From the NCBI RefSeq assembly GCF_011397635.1, contig NC_064763.1, positions 26,983,437 through 27,047,436 on the forward strand: a stretch of 64,000 bases of DNA, given 5' to 3'. Below the pieces are notes generated by a model. The model was not told the origin of the DNA. It did no database searches and saw only the letters and a list, made by a program, of their open reading frames with translations. This document shows, piece after piece, positions 28,488 through 42,100 of the stretch. Position numbers and translations under genes: made by a program. Every line of letters begins with the position of its first letter. Positions within the stretch are counted from its first letter, which is position 1. The stretch is from Epinephelus fuscoguttatus (Eukaryota; Chordata; Actinopteri; Perciformes; Serranidae).

Positions 28488-29740
28488 TTTCTTTCTTTCA
28501 GCTATCTCACGCAGACAAAATATCCAAATCAGCAGGTGGCTGTACAGGAAGTTTAATATTCCATCTGTGCTACATGGTAATTACAAAAATACATTATAAC
28601 AGAACATATAACATCAAATAGCATCCAAAATATCATATAAACTTTATAAATAGGAATTTATAAATAAGCATTTTGGTGACAAAAAAAGCAAGCTGAGGAT
28701 CACATGTGTGAGGCATTCTGGGTACACATCAGGGCATATTTTACAAAATCATAATATAGTCCGATGGTCAGGTAAGTGCATGGAGGTGTGATTACTGGCT
28801 AGGGTTACGGCAGCCTTGGTCAATAGAAAAAGCCCTGTATCTATCAAAATGTTAACTGGAGGTAAACAATGCTGCTGCTGATTCAACCTTTACAGTCCGA
28901 GCTCAGATCTGCACAGCTGGGCGCCATCTTAGAGTCAAAATCAAGGCCGACCTGGGAAAACCAGCGAGTGCTCCCCTGAGTCGCAGGTTGGAAATGATTC
29001 ATACTAAAGCAGACGTCGAAGGCGTATTCATCTTTGTCGGACGTTGTGATGACTTTAAGTAGTACAGGTCAGGAGGAGAGACGTTTCTGCTGCTATAGAA
29101 TTTAGGCAGTAAATGTCAAGTCAGGGAAAGGTTAAACTGCAGCGTTAACAAAGGTACAGAAAATGTTTCATAGTAAATCACAGCATAGTCACTCAGAAAA
29201 TGAGGCAAGAGTTTCTTTCATACACTTCTGCCAAAACTGTTTATAATCAACATGAAAATAAAGGCAGAAGTGCAGAAACACACTCATTTTGTTCAAGGGG
29301 GTTTGGATACTTTCTACATATCTACATAAAAACAAAACATGTGCATGACTTTTCCATGATGGGTGGATTTGATAGCCAAGTATTAACAGGGCAGCCATGA
29401 CCAGTCACTTGTAAACTATAGATGGACAATAGTGCAATCTTTCTTGCACAAAAGTTGAGCAAATACAATAGGCTTGAAAAGGTGCTCATTGGAGAAAGGC
29501 AAACAAGTAAAAAAAAAGCAAAAAATTGTGTTCGGTACATCACAAAAACCCCAACATAAAACTCGCCAATACAAGTGGGGGGATGGTGTTCTCAAATGTG
29601 GCTTAAACAAATCATTCCTCTCTAAACTAAAGGTCAAACTTAATCATAATCAGCTACTGGCTCTACTGAATAAGACATTTTACAAGGCGCACCACACCTG
29701 TGTGTAAGGGTGAAAAAGTGTGCAGAAATACATACATTTA
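27936..29740. other. RSKR downstream region
   Basis: No exon was recognised. It contains a (CTTT)n run at 28448-28499 and otherwise ordinary A/T-rich sequence. Part may be RSKR 3' UTR if the near polyadenylation signal is not used. Confidence 0.45.
28448..28499. repeat. (CTTT)n microsatellite
   Basis: About twelve tandem CTTT units with one expansion of the T run near the end. Confidence 0.95.
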
Positions 29741-29744
29741 GGCC

Positions 29745-29750
29745 TTTAAT
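29745..29750 (-). terminator. Candidate RSKR polyadenylation signal ATTAAA
   Basis: ATTAAA on the minus strand, 40 bp after the RSKR stop codon. It is the closest variant signal; a longer 3' UTR remains possible. Confidence 0.35.
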
Positions 29751-29789
29751 TTTAGTGTGTTTGTAACCATACTGTAGACTCAAAGTCCG

Positions 29790-32700
29790 TCACACAAACA
29801 CTTCTCTGCGTGGGCCTTTTCCCTGAGCAGGCTGCAGTGGGAGAAGCGGGCCGGGGAATGGTGCAGCTGTGTTGGTTTGTGTGCTGGCGTCCAGCTGTGT
29901 GTCCGGCGTGGCAGGAGGGCTGAGGAAGGAGTCGTAGTCGAAGCCTTTGAGAGGCTGCAGAGACAAAGTGAGGCCTCGTCGAGCTTTGGCAGCTCGGTCT
30001 GGTCGCTCTCTCAGCTCCAGAATCACCTGGGGAAGTGACGAGAAAAATAATACTGAATATTTTTCCACTAATCTGACTCATGTTTGAAACTGGCTACATC
30101 TGTATGTTCACTGGTTACCTCCACAGGCTGGCGCTGCAGCAGGGCGAGGTCAAAGGTTGTTCCCCGGAAGAAGGTCTGGCGTTTGAAACGATCAAGGGTC
30201 CTCAGGCGGCGGCAGGGAGTCTTGCACAAAAGCTGGAGAAACGTGTGAAGGTCGTGTTACTACATCAAACTAACCCAACTGGGCAACAATTCTGAGGTGT
30301 AGATTTTAATGTCTTGTAGCAATATGATTACATTTTTACCTCTGTTATTAGCAAGGCCAGTGGAGAGCTGAGGGTGAGAGGCATTTCATAGGGAAAACTC
30401 CTCACTTTCCTCAGCATGCTGCAGTGGTCTTGTTCAGGGGGCATGGGGAACTGAGGAGAGTTTGAAGTACATGAACAGAAATAAATCAGGGTGTTTGATT
30501 TAAATTTAAAAGGATAGCTTTTAGACTTTTACATGGCAAAACATAAGGCATCTTATGACTAGATTTAAGAACACTTTGAGTCCTTGACATCACTGAATGT
30601 AAAAATACCTCCTAAAGAAAGCACCACCTCCTTTTACAGCAGGTACGTCACTGAATGAATGACTGTGAGTAATATCTTCTCATCATGCAGGACACGTCAA
30701 GCCTACCGGCAACAAGCTCTCACCTTCCCAGTGACCAATGAGAAAAGCAGAATTCCCAGCGACCACCAATCAGCTGCGTGGTTGTAGGGCCCACCACTGA
30801 GCACCTCTGGGGCTGCAGAGCAGACAGAGCATGCTCAAAGCACAGGATGTACTATATGTTTGTACAGTAATATATTCACTTCGTAGAATAATAGTGCACA
30901 CAGTGTGAGTATGTTATTATGCCTCAGCATCTGCAGATCACTGCTCTGTAGATAAACATATCAAAGGATGTGGTGGAATATTTCTCACCCATATACTGGA
31001 TGGTTCCACAGATGGTAAAAGCCCGGCCTCCTCGCTCCAGGCGACGGGACAAACCAAAGTCAGCTAAGCGGAGGTGTCCTAGAACAGACCATTTTCTCTA
31101 CATCATTATACACACATGGCATGACATTCTTCTTACCGATGCAGTTACAAATATCTAAATATTCCCATCATAATCTGATCTCATTAGTGAATGTAATTGG
31201 ATGCAAAGGCTGCTCCCTCTCAGTGCTAACAGATGTTTGCATTAATGTGTACTGACTGACAGCTGTGCAGTTTCAGGATGCTCTCTGGAAGGTTCTCCTG
31301 CACACCAGAGCTATGCTGCTCTCTGCTGGCTTCTACTCACCATTGTCTGTAAGCAGGATGTTCTCCATCTACAAACAGAGCCAAAAAGACTGAATTACAC
31401 ACCCATCCATTTTCCCCAATGTACTAAATTTAATGTTTTGAGAAAAATAATCCTTTGTCAGTTTTTTCCTGAACCTTGGATTTCTTTTTTGTTTGTAATT
31501 AAAATGTTTTATTGCATTTTTAAATGAAAATCGTTAACAAAATAACACAACAATCCAAAACAAAAACAAACAGGCAGGAAATTGTTTTCATTAATGCAAC
31601 ATGTCAGTTAAAAGTGTCCTAGACCACATCATCAGCACCTTTACGTGACCAAATTCTTCCCTCCTGACATACTGTACATCTGCTGAAACTGTCCCATTGG
31701 TCATTAACCATATAATTTTTCCAGTTTAATCTTCCCAGAGTCTTTCTACATTTAGTAGTTTCCATCATTTCAACTATCCAGATATTCATTGTCAAAGTTT
31801 TAGGTTAAAAGGCCAGTTTTCAATCTTCCAAATACAAATTTATTTGAATTTGGCACTACACTTCTGTCACTAAGGAGACATAGTCTTGGCAATATACACA
31901 AATGCATCAATGGACTGACTGAACAAACTATAATTAACAATGTGTGTTGACAAATTTGGATTTTTTTTATGTTAATGAGCAGACCTACTCTGAACTGGCA
32001 GGGAAAAAACTATAAAAGAAATCCATAAAGTTTCAAGCACTCAGTGTGTAGAGTATGTATACTCAGAACTACACAATTTATTGTTTAGTAAGATAAAACC
32101 AAATATAGAGGTGTTTTTTTTTCCAGCAGTGAGGATGCACAAAGATTGCTGAGTTGGCTGTTACGAAACATGTAAGTAGGGCAGTTTCGTAGAGAAAACC
32201 TGGGAAACATGGAAAAAACCCTTTATCAGGATAAACCTCAGGCCTGTGGCATTTTTTCTGTCTCCTGCTATTTACTATAATGCACAGTAGACGTGTATAC
32301 ATTCTGTTTGAATTGATGTTTTGCACTTGATTTTCTATCCTTGTTACTGGACAATGTCTTGTGAGCAGTGCCTTGGAATCTCAAGTTGATGGATGTGCAA
32401 AATGTTTGGCATGACAATCAAAACTAACTTTATTACGTGTTAAGTAAAGGCTGATGTTATCTAAAGTCTCTGTTAAAAAGACTGTAGATACCATCATCAC
32501 CACAAAATAAATGGCTATTTTTGTCCCTGTCTTACCTTCACATCCCTGTGGATGATCCCAAAGTCGTGCAGAAAGCCTGCAAAAACACAGTGAAAAAGAG
32601 CAAACATATAAAAATCAACCATGCTACAATGCTCAAATCCTACGAGCATATTTAAAACCCATGACACTGCTTTGCTGCTGTGGGACATCCTTTCAAAGTT

Positions 32701-35700
32701 CATCTCTTTTTAATGAGTCCTCTTCTTATAATTACTTCAAATTAAATACAGGTCAGAAACCTTCCTGTATTCACTTCTGATCTAATTGGGATATTCAAGT
32801 CATAAAGACAGACTTTTAATATGTAAGTACTCACCGAGTGCACATCCCAACTCTGCTGCAAACACTCTTACTGTGTCCTCTGTGAACTGACCAATCATCT
32901 GCCAGTAAGTGTACAGGTCTCCGGTGCTGCAGTAGTCACACACTGCGGGAGTAGGGACAGCATTAAAACATGCCTATGTCATGTAATGTGCGGTGTGGGG
33001 GGTAGTGAAGGTCAGCGGGATGTGGAGCACACACTGGTGAAAGATTTTAGGAGAGAGGAGGTGAGAACAGTGTAAAACAATATTCCTCTACAAACCAAAG
33101 TAGATTTACTGTTGTCAATCTGCCGAGGGCACAGCTTTAAAAGATAAAGATAAAAAAAAGTGGGTTGGCGTGCAAGAGTAAATAGGTGTGTGCCTAGAAT
33201 GATGGATCATCCCTCTCTACCTAGAGATGGAGCGATCTAGCCTCAAGGATCCACCCTCTGTAATACAGGTCGATGGCTTTATATAGACTTGATTTGCTCC
33301 AAATATGCCCCATATCTACATTTATGGGTTAATGATTCAGTGATGATTCATTGTTTAAGCAAGCAGGGACGTCCTCTCTTCTGAATGTGACACGTGTTCC
33401 TGTTGAGCTGCAGCAGCGTCCAACATCTGGTCCCCGGGCTAACTTTGCTCTCCTTTCACAGGGGGTGGGGTAGCAAACAAACTGGGTCACACTTTCTGAG
33501 TCAGTGGCTGATTTGGAAAAAAGGGCAAATGCTCTGGAGGAGAGGAAAAGGGGGCAAAACAGATACAGGATGCACAGGCAGTGGTTGATTGGGGTTGTAG
33601 GGGTCTAAGTCTGTAGGCAAAACAACCAGAATAAAGAGACTTAATTGGAAATCTCGTGTTCTAGGTGTTGGGTCAGGGTTTGGATGGGACTTCCAGGGTT
33701 TAGGTGAGGAAGGTGGAGTGAGGGGTTTTTGGATAGTGGATTTGGGTTGGATTGGTCTCTGTCTGACTCACTAATGTAGAGGTGGCGCTGAGTCTGCCAG
33801 CAGTCCTCAAGGTCATGGACAAATGGGTGGCGAACCTGACGCTGCGGGCAAAGGTCCAAGATCAACCTGAAAAATCTCAATTTTGGCCACTGATCAAATA
33901 AAGATCTATACTTTTCTCTGCACTGGGTCTAACTAGTTTTCTGAGGATGACTTTACTTACAACCTCAGTCCTTGTTGGTGAAATTCAAAAACTTAAAATT
34001 AGCATGTTTGGAATTAGACTCGAAATTGTGTAAATTTAATCATCACAGATGCATTATTTTTAAGGGAAGAGCAAATAAAAATACCTAAATAGTTTATAAC
34101 CTCCTCATACAAATGAGAGTGTGACCCACAACATATCAGATAAAGTGTAAATCTATTCAAGGTTCAAGTTTTACCTTAAGTTAATTTACACTGATGGAAC
34201 TGAGTTTCATACAGTTAATAATGGTATTGTATAATAGCACATCATCTGCATATAGAACTTAGATACAGCTTAGATAACCTAGTATTTTGATCCTCCGTTG
34301 TTTTTCTATTAAGGATAATGCTACGTCAATAAATCCTGAAACACATATACATAGTAAGGTTTCCCTAACTATGCAAAATATTGATTATTGTATGAAAGGT
34401 GTCTCAGGTATACTGATGACTGATGAATCTGTGTGCTGTATTTGCTATTTCCAAAACCTTGTCTTTTCAGAGATATTGATGTCTAAAAACTTTCAAGGTT
34501 CATTTTTTTCTATCTACAAATTCACAATGATTTTCAGGGCCTGTTCTCAATACTCACCTGAACAATAACTTCTTCTTTTGACTGCTCCAACACCCCGAGT
34601 CTTAGGATCTCTGATTTAGGTATAACCTGTTAGACGACAAAAATACATAGATGAAAAAAGACTTCACAGAAACCCAAGGGATTTGACTTGCACATATTAT
34701 ATCATACAATGACATTTTATGACAACAATGTCATTGGTGTGTGGATGTTAAAAGCCTCTGACTACATTTCAAATGACAAGTCCTAGTTTGATTGCTAAAA
34801 GGAACTTTTTTAGTAAGCAGGCATGGTCTTTAAAAAGTTTTGCCTGCATATAACATTCTATATTTCGTCACTTTCAACTGTCTGACTTGCAACTTGCAGA
34901 TACTTCTCTGAAATCATAAACTGGCTGTTCATTCATGGCTCAGTCTCATGGCTAGGGCTATTTCCATAACGCTGTGTCAGCCCTAGAGAAAAGTCTGGAA
35001 GCACTCATTATCATCATGGTATTGGGGAAAAACGCTGCAGGTTGTTTTTTTATCTCTAAACCAATCACAATCATCTTGATCGGCACTAAGTGCAGGATGC
35101 AGCGAACAGTGCCCTTGCAAAACAGTCGCAAGCAGATAGTGAAAGGGGAGGAGAATACTGCATGAAATAGCCGGCCAATGGCAGGTTTGTAACTGCTCTC
35201 CATCCGCTGAGTCAGACTCTTCATGGCTTGGATCAAACAAATAAACACATTTAAAATGTGAGACTGAAGCAGATGACTCACCTTGACAGCATATGTTTTC
35301 TGTTTGGTCTTGTCCTTCACTTTAAGAATGGGTCCAAATGAACCTTTGGCGATGTAACTCAACACCTGATGGAATAAAAAATATTTACGGAGACAAAGAC
35401 AGAGAGCAATCGATAGAAAACACCAGACAGACGAGGTGGAGAGGTAAAAATAGTCCAAGTAATGCATTATCGAATCACATCAAGCCTCAGATGCTGTTTG
35501 TGTCTATGATGTAATTGAGGTGTACCTGAAAGTGTTCGTGTCCAGGCACAGTTCTGTGGGGGAATTCGGGCAGGAACATGGTAATGAAGGCCGGCAAGCT
35601 CCACTCTGCCCTCAGCTTTCCTGGACCAACTCCTGCCAACCTCAGGACGTGGTCTGGAATGTCGGGGGTCTTGCCTTGGAGCATTCGACGCTGGCCCAGA

Positions 35701-38084
35701 CGCAGCGCAGGTGGGGCCAGGCGACAGAGGCCTGCTGGGATAGACAGACCCATGCTGGAGAGGAAGCCACGCCATCCAGATGAGAAGTCCTCATCCTCCT
35801 GGCCTTCAGCGGGCCTCTGTTGGGGAGACAGGGGGGAAAGGGATGCACCAAGAAGCATAATGGCGCAGGTTAGTAGATGGTGCTGCAGGTGGAACACAAC
35901 TTTATGGATGTCAGTGAACATGCTGTCTGGGATGTCATTAAAAAAACACTTTCATGGGCCGTCGGTGGCTTAGTGGATAAAGCAGGCACCCCATATACAA
36001 GGCTGTTGCCGCAGCGGCCCGGGTTCAACTCCAGCCTGTGGCCCTTTGCTGCATGTCACTCCCTCTCTCTCTCCCCCTTTCACACTTAGCTGTCCTGTCA
36101 ATTAAAGGCTTAAATGCCCAAAAAATATCTTCAACAAAAAAAACCCCACTTTCATATTAATCTCCTACCAAGACCTTAAAGGTACGGTAAGTAATTGATA
36201 TACAAATTATCATTTTGTGTGAAGTACTCCTGTGTGAAGGTCTTGGTAGAAAATGCACACAAGTATTTCTGCATGTTTTCTAGCCAGCTCCAGGGACTGT
36301 TCATTGGACACGGTGTTGGGACTGTTTTACGCAATCAACACTTATCAAGGCAGGCGTGCACTGCTAAAAGCAACTTTCTTCTTTTACCTGACCTTTTGGG
36401 AGTTCATGGCCTAGAAACTCATGAGCCAATGGTGCTGGTATAAGATATGCAGGACAAAAGGAGGCATTTAAAAAAAAAAAAAATTTCTATATTCACTATT
36501 TAACCAGGGACAGTTGCCTAAGCATTGCTTCATGTACTGGGGAGCTGCTCAATGCAAACACATCTCCTCTGGTGCTGGATTACAGTATGTTTCCAACTCT
36601 GTAGCTCCACTTAGACACATAGGTATTTTGTATATGATATACACTCATGAATTACAAATTTTCCATCGATCTACTTCAGTCGCTGATGTCATTCATCTCT
36701 CAGAATTGCCTGTAGCTGCAAACCTAATGACAGACCTAATATAGAGGTGACTGTGAGAGGAGAAATTGCAGTCTCTTCCTCCAACAAAAGATTTCCCTGT
36801 TCCCTGTGAGAGGAGGAGGTGGCTGGGGTGTGACTTAGCTTTTTTTTAATTTTAAACATACAATACAGTTATTAAGATGAAATATTACTATTTTAAGCTC
36901 AAATTTGGTTATGTTTTTTTCAGCCCCACGTCTCTCCAAAGCCGTTGAAATCTGGTGCTTGGGCAGTGACTTATGGCGTCAGACGCTGGCAAAGAAAGGC
37001 ATCCTTTAACGTTGGCACGATACACAACCAGTCGCTGTTATAGTTTAACAGTGCTTGGCGGTGTCAGGGGGAAATGTGGCGGGACAAGAATGAAAGTTAA
37101 GGTGGCGACACCCTAACCCTAACCCAACGAACACCGACTTTCACCCATGAGAGCAGTGCTCACTTCCTGGAAGATTCGAAAGCCAACAAGGGCTGTCTGA
37201 AATGTGAAAATCCAATCCTAATTTCTGTTTTTACAGTTTCTGACCATGATAATGGTGTAATTTTGGTAATTTTTAGTTTTTCTTACAAAGTATAACCATT
37301 TAAATTAGTATGCCCCTTCCCTAAGACAAAATAAAAAAAATATAACTCCCTCCCCAGTGCTTCAGAAATGATTTGACCTGCCTTCCCTTTTTTGCACCAC
37401 CCTTCCCCCCTCATAAATAACGAACAGTCCCTTAACCATTCCCTCTCTCATCTCTGATCATCAAGAGAAAAAAAAATTGCATGGTCTACATCCAATCTGC
37501 AGTCACTCGGTCATACAACCCCTCTTCCCCCCTCTCTTCCCCTGGGCTGCACGACAGATCCGATGCTCTGTGGTGCAAGATGTGTGTAATCAGCCATGTA
37601 GGATGTTATTATCATCAGAGCCAAATGAGGGGCCACATCCATCAGCAGAAACAACTGCCATCAGTGCGACATCCGCCTGACAGTTGACAAGAGACTGGGC
37701 AATGTTGGGATTTAACTTGAACATTGTGTGTTTAAAGGTGCTCAATTGCCAGTAGATTTCAGATGTTAATACCGGAAGCGTAAAGATTTGGCCTTCAAAG
37801 TAAAAGCATAAAGATTACAGCACTTTTGAAGACAACAAAGATTTTAATGAATAACATAAAGTATAATATATTTATTATTTGTTATAAAACATGCAGTCTG
37901 ACCACACTTTAGTTTATTATTCTGCAAAGAAAAGACATGTTAAAGCACAGTCGCTGCTGCCTGGTGATTTAGGGAACAAAATCATCGCCATGGAAACAGG
38001 GAACCCCCACTACATGCGTCACACCTTAGCAACCAGGAATTTCATTCAACTCACCTTCCTGTTTTTACTGCCGTCGGCCCCCAT
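29790..38084 (-). CDS. rskr: Ribosomal protein S6 kinase-related protein (SGK494), 13 coding exons
   Basis: AGC-family Ser/Thr kinase of poorly known role. Exons: 38055-38084, 35526-35816, 35282-35365, 34558-34626, 33772-33841, 32835-32942, 32536-32576, 31341-31368, 30989-31078, 30724-30812, 30340-30450, 30119-30232, 29790-30026; 453 residues (human 410). The first exon encodes [10 protein letters not shown], resembling the human MGAVSCRQ start. The second holds [20 protein letters not shown]. Kinase landmarks are intact: KGSFG glycine loop, AVK lysine, KEEV helix-C glutamate, HRDVK catalytic loop, [20 protein letters not shown] and ADWWSLG. The catalytic loop is split over 41-nt and 28-nt microexons. 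The C-terminal LLQRQPVE is followed by a longer, less conserved tail ending RREVFV. Intron 1 carries a SINE. The neighbour aldolase C is also adjacent in human. Confidence 0.93.
31490..31860 (-). mobile_element. Possible LINE 3' end
   Basis: The minus strand ends in AATAAAACATTTTAATTACA followed by an A-rich tail. Upstream is an A-rich sequence resembling the 3' end of an L1-like element. No conserved protein block could be confirmed, so the call is weak. It lies in an RSKR intron. Confidence 0.3.
34960..35215. mobile_element. Fragment of a high-copy fish non-autonomous element
   Basis: The segment around 35055-35120 (ctaaaccaatcacaatcatc, then ggcactaagtgcagga) resembles a short non-coding repeat that I know to be frequent in fish genomes. 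Ends and target-site duplication were not found. It lies in an RSKR intron. Confidence 0.4.
35956..36146 (+). mobile_element. tRNA-derived SINE with 9-bp target-site duplication
   Basis: Pol III A box TGGCTTAGTGG (35966-35976) and B box GGTTCAACTCC (36022-36032) are spaced as in a tRNA. A CT-rich middle and an A-rich tail follow. The element is flanked by the 9-bp direct repeat CACTTTCAT at 35947-35955 and 36147-36155, a clear target-site duplication. It sits in RSKR intron 1, 140 bp upstream of exon 2 and on the opposite strand. The preserved duplication and promoter boxes suggest a fairly recent insertion. Confidence 0.9.
36160..38050. other. RSKR intron 1 remainder
   Basis: No further exon or clear mobile element was identified. 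There is a short ccctaaccctaaccc stretch near 37111 that is too short to call telomeric. Confidence 0.4.
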
Positions 38085-38991
38085 CAGTGTGACAGGACAT
38101 CAGCACTGCAAACTCAGTGCGACGTCTGCTCCTCGTGCAGGCACCTCACATCGTCCTGCGCGCCCCCACGGTGGCCCGTCAACTCTTTTACGCACAACAC
38201 TCAGACTAATTTAAGGTTTGAAAACGCTTCCTTGTACTCTGTATCAACAATCTGCAGCAGATCAGGCTATCCCGGTGCAAAATGTGATAAGATATGGCGA
38301 CATAAAAACAAGTTAATCCCGAGTATGGGCAACGTCAGCGCAAATCCGCCCACATCTTGATCTCCCCCCATCCAATGAGACTGCAACCTGGTGGAGTTCA
38401 GCTCCCCCTGCTGCTCCAAGTGATCACAGCCGCAGACATCGATTCAACAAATACGTGACCATCTCTGTTATCGTTTGCATTATTTGCACAGCGCACCTCA
38501 TGGCTGTTTAATTTATTTGCAGAGAGCAACAAATGCATGCATCAATAAATCTACAAATGCACTCTGCAGTGATAGATCTCCAACAGACCTCTCCATTCAA
38601 TTCTTCATTTCACTTGTTCTAAAAATAAACCAGGGCATGCATAATTTCTGCTGCCTCAACATGATGTTAAGAGCAAACCCACAGAGCATCACCAAAGGTA
38701 AATTCATGCGTGATTATGGCAGCTCAGCAGGGTGCTGATTTATGAGCTCCCTGGGATGGTGCAGCTTTACAAATAAAAATGTACAGAACTGGGCGGTACA
38801 GGCACCAAGACCAACCATTTCCCCTCATTGAATGATCATAAAAATAAAATCAAGGCAAGGAAATCAATCAATCTCTTCAAGACTTGAACCAAAATTCCTA
38901 AACGGATAAATCAACGACACAAACAATGTGGCTGAGTGTCACAATCGAGTAAAAACAGACTCCAAACAAAAACATGACAGCCCAAGTGCCT

Positions 38992-38997
38992 TTTATT
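38992..38997 (-). terminator. CCT8 polyadenylation signal AATAAA
   Basis: AATAAA on the minus strand, 195 bp after the stop codon of the distal CCT8 last exon. No equivalent signal lies close behind the alternative exon at 40167-40274. Confidence 0.65.
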
Positions 38998-39191
38998 TGG
39001 GTCTAAGAACACAAAGAGCAAACAGTGCCATCCATACATTTAACTTTCACATATCTGTTAACCAATGCGTGGTCATTTCTACAAAATAAACCAAACTGTT
39101 GAGCTTTAAATAAACAAGTAGAAAAGGTTTTTTTGTCAATCCATGTGGGAGCTTTCAGGGTTAAAGGGGCATCAGCTGGAGGGCATCAGAT

Positions 39192-42100
39192 TCAGTCATC
39201 CTCATCAAAGTCCTTCCTGCCCTGGGGAGGTTTGGGTCCCCCTGCTGGTTTGGCCATGATGATCTGAAATGACACATGACAGCAGTCGGTCAGTTGTTTT
39301 TGGATGGAAATTAAAAAAACTGAGATCCACGCAGCAGGCTCAGGCACGGAGGTTCAACTATGATACAAAGGCGTACCTGTTAAACAGTAATTACCATTAG
39401 TGAAATGTTTGTCACAGCACAAACACATAGAAATACTCAAACTGAGGCCAAAATTCTTGCTAAATCTTGTGTGCTCATGTAATGATTTTAGCCTATATAT
39501 TTTAAAGTAAAAGAGGAGATTTAAATCCCTACAGATGCCAAGAGGGGCTATGAAATATTCATGAGCTCATATGGCAACATGCATGCTGTAAGAGAAACTG
39601 TGCTACAGTGGAAAAATGCAGTTAATGCCTTTAAAACTGAAGGTGGAGTAAATAATCTCAGACTCTGCTGGTAACTGAATAAAGGGCTGTGATCTAGAGG
39701 CTCCAGCTGTGTCTGGTGAAGACAAAAGGCTTCACAGTGATTGGAGGAGCCCCAGAGCCTCGCATCTCATCTTATTTACATGATCCATTTCTATTAAACT
39801 ACATTACATGCAACATTTTCAAATTCTGTACTTGCCTGACAATGTCCACTGCAATGAAAAGAGTTCATGAGTGCATGCAGCATGCTTTCAAACCATACTG
39901 TATCTATTTTGTGACTCAAAGTGATTTAGTCTGCCGTCAGTGACACACTTGGTATTATCAAAAACACAAGAGAAGTGGCTGAATGCTGTGCAGCTGTACA
40001 TTCTTCTGCATTGAATTCTGTATCACACCCAGTGTTAGTAGTGACAGGCAAAAAAACCACACACTTATCAAAACTTCAGTGTTCCGTGAGCGAGTGAGTA
40101 CATCCGTGTGAGCCAAACACACACACATTCCAGAACCTACTGACGGAGGGGGTGTGTGTGCGCCCTCTAATGGTGAGTGTCAAACTTTTCAGGTGCTTCC
40201 TCCCAATCGTCCTTGTCCCAGTGGCCTCTCTGCTTGGGAGCTACAGGTCCCCCTGCAGCCTTAGCCATGATGATCTGCATCGCACATATATACACACACT
40301 GACATCAACTACCTGGAGACTACAACACTGACCTCTCCAAAAACACTTCACCTGCTGAATTTAAGAGCATCATGAGCTTTGTAAGCTCCTCTGGCAGGAG
40401 GCTGGGGTCCATCAGAGCCAACGCCTCATGCCACAAATACTGTTTCTTCTTGACTGCATTTAGCCTCAATAACAAGGCCTGGGACCGCAGTGACACGGGC
40501 TCTCAAACTATCTATATATGTTACATTAACACCCATCTTGGACTGTAATCTTTGCACACTGCGCACATTTGTTTGCTTAGTATTTTTGCTTAATATTTTT
40601 GCACATCCTGCACAAACTGTACAGCTTATTCTGAATCAGCTACATTGCACATATTTGTTGTGTTATATCACATTTTAAAACTATCTTTGCATTTTTTATT
40701 GCACATTTTTCCACTCAATATATAAGTCCTTAAGTGTTACAGTACTTTGCCTTAATTTTTTTCCTCTTAGTATGTTAATTCTATGTTTAATGTATGCACT
40801 AAAAACCAAAGGAAATTCCTTGTAAGTGGAAACATTGTTTGCTTTGTGTGTACATAAATCAGGTAGGGAAAATGTAAAGCTGAATCCTTTGTTAAGAAAC
40901 ACAAATAAATATATACGATTCTTGAATGCAAAGGCACACACCTGCTTCTGCTCAACTCCACAGATAAAGATACGGCTTTGTTTAACAATTCAAATCCTAA
41001 TGGTTAAAACCTCCCAGAGTAAATCAAAATCCTTATGATATTAGATTCAGTCATTCAATATAAAAACATTTACAAATGCTCCTAACCATAATTATTGTCT
41101 GCAGTATGGTTGAAAGGATGAGGGAATATTGTATATTTTTGTTATTTTCAACGCGAGAAGACCACAAACACTTGGCGCCCTTCAAGTCGGTAGCTGCCCG
41201 CTTCACTGCTGCGAAAAGTTTAAGAGGTAAAATTATATGAGCCAGTAATAGGTTATGGTTATTTTTCCATTTCTCCGAGAGTTTTTATTCCATTTAACTC
41301 CAGAGAAAGCCTACAATGAAAAGAAATCGATTGATTTCAAGTCGGCAGCAGCACGCTGTAGTTAAAATGTAATGAGCCAGAGAGGCCAACACATATTTTT
41401 GTTTGCTTTTTTAATCTGAGAATATATATACCTAAAGCTGATTTTTGGTGTTAATGCGTTGCCCCAATTAACATATGCTTGTGTCAAAATAGCTTTATTT
41501 CTGCACTTGAGTCTATTGAGGGGACATAATTTATTTGGAATATAGTTTATAAAGCAAAAGTAGCCTACTTTTAAAATAACAAATCTATATGCTTCCATAC
41601 TGTGATGACAGTTTTTAACCTCCATAAATGGATTTCTTCTATTCGTCAGGGACATTGAAAACCTCTAGGACATGTGGACCAGCAACATAAACCCTGCTGG
41701 AGTGTTGTCCAAAAACTATCAAAAACACATTAATATAGTTACACTGGGTGACATGTTTCTTGTCCATTTTCACTGTAGTTTACTTTCAATCAATCCCACA
41801 TAGTCCAGCTTACTGCTGTCATACATAATAATACAAATACAGTAGATTTGTATTCATCTGTGGCTGAAAAATGATTGCTAAAAACTACAGTACCCAACTG
41901 TTTAAGACAACAGTTCTAGAAGAACATTTAGGCATTAACTGCAAGTTGCACATAAAATATTTCCTTCTTTGTGGCTGCTTTTGATCATCTGTGTGTCGTG
42001 AGTATTTGTGAGGTCTTGTACACACCTGGTCAACTCTCAGTACTGTGATGGCAGCGTTGGTAGCCAGTTTGACGCCCCAGTATTTGACCAGGTAAGGCTC

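Noticed and set aside
34983-35467. Minus-strand 169-codon frame running through an RSKR exon and beyond
   Set aside because: Only the part at 35282-35365 matches the kinase. The rest is read-through into intron and repeat sequence.
35487-35921. Minus-strand frame extending RSKR exon 2 upstream to an ATG (MFTDIHKV...)
   Set aside because: A good acceptor (ccccaacag) lies before 35816 and the [10 protein letters not shown] exon at 38055-38084 joins in phase, matching the human N-terminus better.
35956-36035. tRNA-like sequence with A and B boxes
   Set aside because: It lacks a foldable tRNA body with matching acceptor stem and is followed by a SINE body with flanking duplications, so it is the SINE head and not a tRNA gene.
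37111-37125. ccctaaccctaaccc, telomere-like
   Set aside because: It has only two and a half units; too short to be an interstitial telomeric repeat.
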